Source: Chlorella sorokiniana (Eukaryota; Chlorophyta; Trebouxiophyceae; Chlorellales; Chlorellaceae). From it: a stretch of 64,000 nt of DNA. The stretch covers positions 2,542,001-2,606,000 of the forward strand of contig CP084620.1 of assembly GCA_025917655.1 (NCBI GenBank), written 5' to 3'. Below are positions 43,943-54,785 of this stretch, piece by piece. Under the pieces are notes generated by a model. It was not told the DNA's origin, ran no database searches, and saw only the letters and a list, made by a program, of their open reading frames with translations. Position numbers and translations under genes: made by a program. Positions within the stretch are counted from its first letter, which is position 1. Each line of letters begins with the position of its first letter.

Positions 43943-46900
43943 AGGGCGGTTGGACGAAGAGGCCCTGCTGCACATGCTGCTGCATATGCCATGCGCCGCC
44001 CTGCACACTCATGAGATGGTATCAGTCACAGCAGAAGGCCTGGGAGGGCCCCAGCAGGCCCGGCAGACGAAACGCCCTCGCCCCACGAAATGCCCTCCCC
44101 CACGAAATGCCCTCGCACCTGGCAGCAGGGCGGTAGGATGGTTCTGGCCTGCTGCGCATGCCCTGCACCTCTCTGCACACACACGAGATGGTATCAGTCA
44201 CAGCAGAAGGCCTGGGAGGACCACAGCAGGCCCGGCAGACGAAACGCCCTCGCCCCACGAAATGCCCTCCCCCACGAAATGCCCTCGCACCTGGCGGCAG
44301 GGCGGTTGGATGGTTCTGGCCTGCTGCACATGATGCTGCGCATGCCCTGCACCTCTCTGCACACACATGAGATGGTATCAGTCACAGCAGAAGGCTGGGA
44401 GGGCCACAGCAGGCCTGGCAGACGAAACGCCCTCGCCCCACGAAATGCCCTCCCCCACGAAATGCCCTCGCACCTGGCGGCAGGGCGGTTGGATGGTTCT
44501 GGCCTGCTGCACATGCCCTGCACCTCTCTGCACACACATGAGATGGTATCAGTCACAGAAGAAGGCCTGGGAGGGCCACAGCAGGCCCGGCAGACGAAAC
44601 GCCCTCGCCCCACGAAATGCCCTCCCCCACGAAATGCCCTCGCACCTGGCGGCAGGGCGGTTGGATGGTTCTGGCCTGCTGCACATGATGCTGCGCATGC
44701 CCTGCACCTCTCTGCACACACATGAGATGGTATCAGTCACAGCAGAAGGCCTGGGAGGGCCACAGCAGGCCCGGCAGACGAAACGCCCTCGCCCCACGAA
44801 ATGCCCTCCCCCACGAAATGCCCTCGCACCTGGCGGCAGGGCGGTTGGATGGTTCTGGCCTGCTGCACATGCCCTGCACCTCTCTGCACACACATGAGAT
44901 GGTATCAGTCACAGAAGAAGGCCTGGGAGGGCCACAGCAGGCCCGGCAGACGAAACGCCCTCGCCCCACGAAATGCCCTCCCCCACGAAATGCCCTCGCA
45001 CCTGGCGGCAGGGCGGTTGGATGGTTCTGGCCTGCTGCGCATGATGCTGCGCATGCCCTGCACCTCTCTGCACACACATGAGATGGTATCAGTCACAGCA
45101 GAAGGCTGGGAGGGCCACAGCAGGCCTGGCAGACGAAACGCCCTCGCCCCACGAAATGCCCTCCCCCACGAAATGCCCTCGCACCTGGCGGCAGGGCGGT
45201 AGGATGGTTCTGGCCTGCTGCGCATGCCCTGCACCTCTCTGCACACACATGAGATGGTATCAGTCACAGAAGAAGGCCTGGGAGGGCCACAGCAGGCCCG
45301 GCAGACGAAACGCCCTCGCCCCACGAAATGCCCTCCCCCACGAAATGCCCTCGCACCTGGCGGCAGGGCGGTAGGATGGTTCTGGCCTGCTGCGCATGCC
45401 CTGCACCTCTCTGCACACACATGAGATGGTATCAGTCACAGGAGAAGGCTGGGAGGGCCACAGCAGGCCTGGCAGACGAAACGCCCTCGCCCCACGAAAT
45501 GCCCTCCCCCACGAAATGCCCTCGCACCTGGCGGCAGGGCGGTTGGATGGTTCTGGCCTGCTGCGCATGCCCTGCACCTCTGCACACACACGAGATGGTA
45601 TCAGTCACAGCAGAAGGCCTGGGAGGGCCACAGCAGGCCCGGCAGACGAAACGCCCTCGCCCCACGAAATGCCCTCCCCCACGAAATGCCCTCGCACCTG
45701 GCGGCAGGGCGGTTGGATGGTTCTGGCCTGCTGCGCATGCCCTGCACCTCTCTGCACACACACGAGATGGTATCAGTCACAGCAGAAGGCCTGGGAGGGC
45801 CACAGCAGGCCCGGCAGACGAAACGCCCTCGCCCCACGAAATGCCCTCCCCCACGAAATGCCCTCGCACCTGGCGGCAGGGCGGTAGGATGGTTCTGGCC
45901 TGCTGCGCATGCCCTGCACCTCTCTGCACACACATGAGATGGTATCAGTCACAGGAGAAGGCTGGGAGGGCCACAGCAGGCCCGGCAGACGAAACGCCCT
46001 CGCCCCACGAAATGCCCTCCCCCACGAAATGCCCTCGCACCTGGCGGCAGGGCGAATGGATGGTTCTGGCCTGCTGCGCATGCCCTGCACCTCTCTGCAC
46101 ACACACGAGATGGTATCAGTCACAGGAGAAGGCCTGGGAGGGCCACAGCAGGCCCGGCAGACGAAACGCCCTCGCCCCACGAAATGCCCTCCCCCACGAA
46201 ATGCCCTCGCACCTGGCGGCAGGGCGGTAGGATGGTTCTGGCCTGCTGCGCATGCCCTGCACCTCTCTGCACACACATGAGATGGTATCAGTCACAGCAG
46301 AAGGCCTGGGAGGGCCACAGCAGGCCCGGCAGACGAAACGCCCTCGCCCCACGAAATGCCCTCCCCCACGAAATGCCCTCGCACCTGGCGGCAGGGCGGT
46401 TGGATGGTTCTGGCCTGCTGCACATGATGCTGCGCATGCCCTGCACCTCTCTGCACACACATGAGATGGTATCAGTCACAGCAGAAGGCCTGGGAGGGCC
46501 ACAGCAGGCCCGGCAGACGAAACGCCCTCGCCCCACGAAATGCCCTCCCCCACGAAATGCCCTCGCACCTGGCGGCAGGGCGGTTGGATGGTTCTGGCCT
46601 GCTGCACATGATGCTGCGCATGCCCTGCACCTCTCTGCACACACACGAGATGGTATCAGTCACAGCAGAAGGCCTGGGAGGGCCACAGCAGGCCCGGCAG
46701 ACGAAACGCCCTCGCCCCACGAAATGCCCTCCCCCACGAAATGCCCTCGCACCTGGCGGCAGGGCGGTTGGATGGTTCTGGCCTGCTGCACATGATGCTG
46801 CGCATGCCCTGCACCTCTCTGCACACACATGAGATGGTATCAGTCACAGCAGAAGGCCTGGGAGGGCCACAGCAGGCCCGGCAGACGAAACGCCCTCGCC

Positions 46901-49900
46901 CCACGAAATGCCCTCCCCCACGAAATGCCCTCGCACCTGGCGGCAGGGCGGTTGGATGGTTCTGGCCTGCTGCACATGATGCTGCGCATGCCCTGCACCT
47001 CTCTGCACACACATGAGATGGTATCAGTCACAGCAGAAGGCCTGGGAGGGCCCCAGCAGGCCCGGCAGACGAAACGCCCTCGCCCCACGAAATGCCCTCC
47101 CCCACGAAATGCCCTCGCACCTGGCGGCAGGGCGGTTGGATGGTTCTGGCCTGCTGCGCATGATGCTGCGCATGCCCTGCACCTCTCTGCACACACATGA
47201 GATGGTATCAGTCACAGCAGAAGGCCTGGGAGGACCACAGCAGGCCCGGCAGACGAAACGCCCTCGCCCCACGAAATGCCCTCCCCCACGAAATGCCCTC
47301 GCACCTGGCGGCAGGGCGGTTGGATGGTTCTGGCCTGCTGCGCATGCCCTGCACCTCTCTGCACACACACGAGATGGTATCAGTCACAGCAGAAGGCCTG
47401 GGAGGGCCACAGCAGGCCCGGCAGACGAAACGCCCTCGCCCCACGAAATGCCCTCCCCCACGAAATGCCCTCGCACCTGGCGGCAGGGCGGTAGGATGGT
47501 TCTGGCCTGCTGCGCATGCCCTGCACCTCTCTGCACACACATGAGATGGTATCAGTCACAGGAGAAGGCTGGGAGGGCCACAGCAGGCCCGGCAGACGAA
47601 ACGCCCTCGCCCCACGAAATGCCCTCCCCCACGAAATGCCCTCGCACCTGGCGGCAGGGCGAATGGATGGTTCTGGCCTGCTGCGCATGCCCTGCACCTC
47701 TCTGCACACACACGAGATGGTATCAGTCACAGGAGAAGGCCTGGGAGGGCCACAGCAGGCCCGGCAGACGAAACGCCCTCGCCCCACGAAATGCCCTCCC
47801 CCACGAAATGCCCTCGCACCTGGCGGCAGGGCGGTAGGATGGTTCTGGCCTGCTGCGCATGCCCTGCACCTCTCTGCACACACATGAGATGGTATCAGTC
47901 ACAGCAGAAGGCCTGGGAGGGCCACAGCAGGCCCGGCAGACGAAACGCCCTCGCCCCACGAAATGCCCTCCCCCACGAAATGCCCTCGCACCTGGCGGCA
48001 GGGCGGTAGGATGGTTCTGGCCTGCTGCGCATGCCCTGCACCTCTCTGCACACACATGAGATGGTATCAGTCACAGCAGAAGGCCTGGGAGGGCCACCGC
48101 AGGCCCGGCAGACGAAACGCCCTCGCCCCACGAAATGCCCTCCCCCACGAAATGCCCTCGCACCTGGCGGCAGGGCGGTTGGATGGTTCTGGCCTGCTGC
48201 GCATGCCCTGCACCTCTCTGCACACACACGAGATGGTATCAGTCACAGAAGAAGGCCTGGGAGGGCCACAGCAGGCCCGGCAGACGAAACGCCCTCGCCC
48301 CACGAAATGCCCTCCCCCACGAAATGCCCTCGCACCTGGCGGCAGGGCGGTAGGATGGTTCTGGCCTGCTGCGCATGCCCTGCACCTCTCTGCACACACA
48401 TGAGATGGTATCAGTCACAGGAGAAGGCTGGGAGGGCCACAGCAGGCCTGGCAGACGAAACGCCCTCGCCCCACGAAATGCCCTCCCCCACGAAATGCCC
48501 TCGCACCTGGCGGCAGGGCGGTAGGATGGTTCTGGCCTGCTGCACATGATGCTGCACCTCTCTGCACACACATGAGATGGTATCAGTCACAGAAGAAGGC
48601 CTGGGAGGGCCACAGCAGGCCCGGCAGACGAAACGCCCTCGCCCCACGAAATGCCCTCCCCCACGAAATGCCCTCGCACCTGGCGGCAGGGCGGTAGGAT
48701 GGTTCTGGCCTGCTGCGCATGCCCTGCACCTCTCTGCACACACATGAGATGGTATCAGTCACAGGAGAAGGCTGGGAGGGCCACAGCAGGCCTGGCAGAC
48801 GAAACGCCCTCGCCCCACGAAATGCCCTCCCCCCCACGAAATGCCCTCGCACCTGGCAGCAGGGCGAATGGATGGTTCTGGCCTGCTGCACATGATGCTG
48901 CGCATGCCCTGCACCTCTCTGCACACACATGAGATGGTATCAGTCACAGCAGAAGGCCTGGGAGGGCCACCGCAGGCCTGGCAGACGAAACGCCCTCGCC
49001 CCCACGAAATGCCCTCCCCCACGAAATGCCCTCGCACCTGGCGGCAGGGCGGTTGGATGGTTCTGGCCTGCTGCACATGATGCTGCGCATGCCCTGCACC
49101 TCTCTGCACACACATGAGATGGTATCAGTCACAGCAGAAGGCTGGGAGGGCCACAGCAGGCCTGGCAGACGAAACGCCCTCGCCCCACAAAATGCCCTCC
49201 CCCACGAAATGCCCTCGCACCTGGCGGCAGGGCGGTAGGATGGTTCTGGCCTGCTGCGCATGCCCTGCACCTCTCTGCACACACATGAGATGGTATCAGT
49301 CACAGCAGAAGGCCTGGGAGGGCCACCGCAGGCCCGGCAGACGAAACGCCCTCGCCCCACAAAATGCCCTCCCCCACGAAATGCCCTCGCACCTGGCGGC
49401 AGGGCGGTTGGATGGTTCTGGCCTGCTGCGCATGCCCTGCACCTCTCTGCACACACATGAGATGGTATCAGTCACAGAAGAAGGCCTGGGAGGGCCACAG
49501 CAGGCCCGGCAGACGAAACGCCCTCGCCCCACGAAATGCCCTCCCCCACGAAATGCCCTCGCACCTGGCGGCAGGGCGGTAGGATGGTTCTGGCCTGCTG
49601 CGCATGCCCTGCACCTCTCTGCACACACATGAGATGGTATCAGTCACAGCAGAAGGCCTGGGAGGGCCACAGCAGGCCCGGCAGACGAAACGCCCTCGCC
49701 CCACGAAATGCCCTCCCCCACGAAATGCCCTCGCACCTGGCGGCAGGGCGGTTGGATGGTTCTGGCCTGCTGCACATGATGCTGCGCATGCCCTGCACCT
49801 CTCTGCACACACATGAGATGGTATCAGTCACAGCAGAAGGCCTGGGAGGGCCACAGCAGGCCCGGCAGACGAAACGCCCGCGCCCCACGAAATGCCCTCC

Positions 49901-52900
49901 CCCACGAAATGCCCTCGCACCTGGCGGCAGGGCGGTTGGATGGTTCTGGCCTGCTGCACATGCCCTGCACCTCTCTGCACACACATGAGATGGTATCAGT
50001 CACAGAAGAAGGCCTGGGAGGGCCACAGCAGGCCCGGCAGACGAAACGCCCTCGCCCCACGAAATGCCCTCCCCCACGAAATGCCCTCGCACCTGGCAGC
50101 AGGGCGGTTGGATGGTTCTGGCCTGCTGCGCATGATGCTGCGCATGCCCTGCACCTCTCTGCACACACATGAGATGGTATCAGTCACAGCAGAAGGCCTG
50201 GGAGGACCACAGCAGGCCCGGCAGACGAAACGCCCTCGCCCCACGAAATGCCCTCCCCCACGAAATGCCCTCGCACCTGGCGGCAGGGCGGTTGGATGGT
50301 TCTGGCCTGCTGCGCATGCCCTGCACCTCTCTGCACACACACGAGATGGTATCAGTCACAGCAGAAGGCCTGGGAGGGCCACAGCAGGCCCGGCAGACGA
50401 AACGCCCTCGCCCCACGAAATGCCCTCCCCCACGAAATGCCCTCGCACCTGGCGGCAGGGCGGTAGGATGGTTCTGGCCTGCTGCGCATGCCCTGCACCT
50501 CTCTGCACACACATGAGATGGTATCAGTCACAGGAGAAGGCTGGGAGGGCCACAGCAGGCCCGGCAGACGAAACGCCCTCGCCCCACGAAATGCCCTCCC
50601 CCACGAAATGCCCTCGCACCTGGCGGCAGGGCGAATGGATGGTTCTGGCCTGCTGCGCATGCCCTGCACCTCTCTGCACACACACGAGATGGTATCAGTC
50701 ACAGGAGAAGGCCTGGGAGGGCCACAGCAGGCCCGGCAGACGAAACGCCCTCGCCCCACGAAATGCCCTCCCCCACGAAATGCCCTCGCACCTGGCGGCA
50801 GGGCGGTAGGATGGTTCTGGCCTGCTGCGCATGCCCTGCACCTCTCTGCACACACATGAGATGGTATCAGTCACAGCAGAAGGCCTGGGAGGGCCACAGC
50901 AGGCCCGGCAGACGAAACGCCCGCGCCCCACGAAATGCCCTCCCCCACGAAATGCCCTCGCACCTGGCGGCAGGGCGGTAGGATGGTTCTGGCCTGCTGC
51001 GCATGCCCTGCACCTCTCTGCACACACATGAGATGGTATCAGTCACAGCAGAAGGCCTGGGAGGGCCACCGCAGGCCCGGCAGACGAAACGCCCTCGCCC
51101 CACAAAATGCCCTCCCCCACGAAATGCCCTCGCACCTGGCGGCAGGGCGGTTGGATGGTTCTGGCCTGCTGCGCATGCCCTGCACCTCTCTGCACACACA
51201 TGAGATGGTATCAGTCACAGAAGAAGGCCTGGGAGGGCCACAGCAGGCCCGGCAGACGAAACGCCCTCGCCCCACGAAATGCCCTCCCCCCCACGAAATG
51301 CCCTCGCACCTGGCGGCAGGGCGGTAGGATGGTTCTGGCCTGCTGCGCATGCCCTGCACCTCTCTGCACACACATGAGATGGTATCAGTCACAGGAGAAG
51401 GCTGGGAGGGCCACAGCAGGCCCGGCAGACGAATCGCCCTCGCCCCACGAAATGCCCTCCCCCACGAAATGCCCTCGCACCTGGCGGCAGGGCGGTTGGA
51501 TGGTTCTGGCCTGCTGCACATGATGCTGCGCATGCCCTGCACCTCTCTGCACACACATGAGATGGTATCACTCACAGCAGAAGGCCTGGGAGGACCACAG
51601 CAGGCCCGGCAGACGAAACGCCCTCGCCCCACGAAATGCCCTCCCCCACGAAATGCCCTCGCACCTGGCGGCAGGGCGGTTGGATGGTTCTGGCCTGCTG
51701 CACATGATGCTGCGCATGCCCTGCACCTCTCTGCACACACACGAGATGGTATCAGTCACAGCAGAAGGCCTGGGAGGGCCCCAGCAGGCCCGGCAGACGA
51801 AACGCCCTCGCCCCACGAAATGCCCTCCCCCACGAAATGCCCTCGCACCTGGCGGCAGGGCGGTTGGATGGTTCTGGCCTGCTGCGCATGCCCTGCACCT
51901 CTCTGCACACACACGAGATGGTATCAGTCACAGCAGAAGGCCTGGGAGGGCCACAGCAGGCCCGGCAGACGAAACGCCCTCGCCCCACGAAATGCCCTCC
52001 CCCATGAAATGCCCTCGCACCTGGCGGCAGGGCAAATGGATGGTTCTGGCCTGCTGCGCATGCCCTGCACCTCTCTGCACACACATGAGATGGTATCAGT
52101 CACAGCAGAAGGCCTGGGAGGGCCACAGCAGGCCCGGCAGACGAAACGCCCTCGCCCCACGAAATGCCCTCCCCCACGAAATGCCCTCGCACCTGGCGGC
52201 AGGGCGGTAGGATGGTTCTGGCCTGCTGCGCATGCCCTGCACCTCCCTGAACACACACAAGATGGTATCAGTCACAGGAGAAGGCCTGGGAGGGCCACAG
52301 CAGGCCCGGCAGACGAAACGCCCTCGCCCCACGAAATGCCCTCCCCCACGAAATGCCCTCGCACCTGGCGGCAGGGCGGTTGGATGGTTCTGGCCTGCTG
52401 CGCATGCCCTGCACCACTCTGCACACACATGAGATGGTATCAGTCACAGGAGAAGGCCTGGGAGGGCCACAGCAGGCCCGGCAGACGAAACGCCCTCGCC
52501 CCACGAAATGCCCTCCCCCACGAAATGCCCTCGCATCTGGCGGCAGGGCAAATGGATGGTTCTGGCCTGCTGCGCATGCCCTGCACCTCCCAGAACACAC
52601 ATGAGATGGTATCAGTCACAGGGGAAGGCTGGGAGGGCCACAGCAGGCCTGGCAGACGAAACGCCCTCGCCCCACGAAATGCCCTCCCCCACGAAATGCC
52701 CTCGCACCTGGCGGCAGGGCGGTTGGATGGTTCTGGCCTGCTGCGCATGCCCTGCACCTCCCTGAACACACACAAGATGGTGTCAGTCAAAGGAGAAGGC
52801 CTTGGGGGCCTCAGCAGGCCCGGCAGACGAAACGCCCTCGCCCCACGAAATGCCCTCCCCCACGAAATGCCCTCGCACCTGGCGGCAGGGCGGTAGGATG

Positions 52901-54179
52901 GTTCTGGCCTGCTGCGCATGCCCCTGCACCTCTCTGCACACACACGAGATGGTATCAGTCACAGGAGAAGGCTGCGAGGGCCACAGCAGGCCCGGCAGAC
53001 GAAACGCCCTCGCCCCACGAAATGCCCTCCCCCACGAAATGCCCTCGCACCTGGCGGCAGGGCGGTTGGATGGTTCTGGCCTGCTGCGCATGCCCTGCAC
53101 CTCTCTGCACACACACAAGATGGTATCAGTCACAGGAGAAGGCCTGGGAGGGCCACAGCAGGCCCGGCAGACGAAACGCCCTCGCCCCACGAAATGCCCT
53201 CCCCCACGAAATGCCCTCGCACCTGGCGGCAGGGCGGTTGGATGGTTCTGGCCTGCTGCGCATGCCCTGCACCTCTCTGCACACACATGAGATGGTATCA
53301 GTCAAAGGAGAAGGCCTGGGAGGGCCACAGCAGGCCCGGCAGACGAAACGCCCTCGCCCCACGAAATGCCCTCCCCCACGAAATGCCCTCGCACCTGGCG
53401 GCAGGGCGGTTGGATGGTTCTGGCCTGCTGCGCATGCCCTGCACCTCCCTGAACACACACAAGATTGTATCAGTCACAGGAGAAGGCCTGGGAGGGCCAC
53501 AGCAGGCCCGGCAGACGAAACGCCCTCGCCCCACGAAATGCCCTCCCCCACGAAATGCCCTCGCACCTGGCGGCAGGGCGGTAGGATGGTTCTGGCCTGC
53601 TGCGCATGCCCTGCACCTCTCTGCACACACACGAGATGGTATCAGTCACAGGAGAAGGCCTGGGAGGGCCACAGCAGGCCCGGCAGACGAAACGCCCTCG
53701 CCCCACGAAATGCCCTCCCCCACGAAATGCCCTCGCACCTGGCGGCAGGGCGGTTGGATGGTTCTGGCCTGCTGCGCATGCCCTGCACCACTCTGCACAC
53801 ACATGAGATGGTATCAGTCACAGGAGAAGGCTGGGAATGCCACAGCAGGCCCGGCAGACGAAACGCCCTCGCCCCACGAAATGCCCTCCCCCACGAAATG
53901 CCCTCGCACCTGGCGGCAGGGCGGTTGGATGGTTCTGGCCTGCTGCGCATGCCCTGCACCTCTCTGCACACACACGAGATGGTATCAGTCACAGCAGAAG
54001 GCCTGGGAGGGCCACAGCAGGCCCGGCAGACGAAACGCCCTCGCCCCACGAAATGCCCTCCCCCACGAAATGCCCTCGCACCTGGCGGCAGGGCGGTTGG
54101 ATTGTTCTGGCCTGCTGCACATGATGCCGCGCATGCCCTGCACCTCTCTGCACACACATGAGATGGTATCAGTCACAGA
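43943..54179. repeat. Tandem satellite array, about 58 units of 172 or 184 bp
   Basis: The sequence GAGATGGTATCAGTCACAG, or a near variant, recurs 59 times from about 44014 to 54160, a mean spacing of 175 bp. Units fall in two main classes differing by a 12-bp insertion (CATGATGCTGCG type): about 172 and about 184 bp, with one-base-shorter variants. Each unit contains two copies of CCCCACGAAATGCCCTC in tandem, a G/C-rich core (CCCGGCAGACGAAACGCC) and a CA-rich end. The first unit (43943-44014) and those after about 52240 are more diverged than the centre. All units point the same way. There are no spacers of unique sequence, so it is not a CRISPR array, and no transposase, tRNA or rRNA sequence is visible inside. 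Confidence 0.97.
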
Positions 54180-54315
54180 ATTGCAGCCGCTCCGAGTCGG
54201 TTGGATTTGTCGCCTGATGCAGCGCCGCCGTGGCGCCCCCAACACACGGCTGCCTTGTTGGCGGAGTGCTGCCTCATTTCTTACGCTTTCCACATTCGTC
54301 CTGCTATATAATTGA
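51349..54315 (+). other. Longest open stretches inside the satellite array
   Basis: Two long plus-strand frames occur here, 51349-52896 (515 codons) and 52918-54315 (465 codons). They exist because the unit has few stops and a length of 1 modulo 3, so a frame passes through all three readings of the unit every three copies. The resulting peptide is Pro/Arg/His/Cys-rich (HTHEMVSVTAEGLGGPQQAR, TKRPRPTKCPPPRNALAPGG). Comparable frames occur elsewhere in the array. I see no start context, intron or conserved domain, and treat coding as unproven. Confidence 0.3.
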
Positions 54316-54785
54316 GAAGGCGCGTCGCTGCGGCTGGCGACGCCCACGTTGCGCCTCTTAGCGGCCTGAACCCAGCTTTTGCGCTACAGCGTTGATCATT
54401 CACATCTTGAACGAATGATTGCGTAAAAGAGCCACCTCTATAGGGTTACCTTGACACGCAGCCCGGCCCAAACCTGCTGCTGACCATACCGCCGCACACA
54501 TGTGCATGGAAAGCGAGGTACTATCAAATGCATACAGGGTGATTGGCAAAGCTAGAATGTGTGCCCACATACGATGCCATGAAGGTTGCGGGCAAGCTGA
54601 GGGCTCTTGCAAGCCAAGGTGAAGCGCTGGTGTGCGCATACCACCCACCTTCCCAACCTTTGCCTGCTTGTGCAAACCCAGCTATCCGCCAAGGGTTGCT
54701 GGTTAGCATATGTGAACACGGCTGGGACCTCAGCACTTGGACACCTTCTGGCATGCCCACCCATGTCTACATCACCGTTTCAACA
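54180..54785. other. Right flank of the array
   Basis: Unique sequence between the array and the 3' end of the kinase gene. It includes CTATATAATTG at about 54303 and otherwise nothing I can assign. Confidence 0.4.

Noticed and set aside
44022-54157. Many minus-strand frames of 110-171 codons in the array (starting MCAERCRACA).
   Set aside because: They are the same repeat read in reverse and are ended at regular intervals by the TGA in each unit's boundary sequence. No independent sign of coding.
43943-54179. CRISPR-like array.
   Set aside because: Units are 172-184 bp with no unique spacers, and the host is a eukaryote. It is a satellite.
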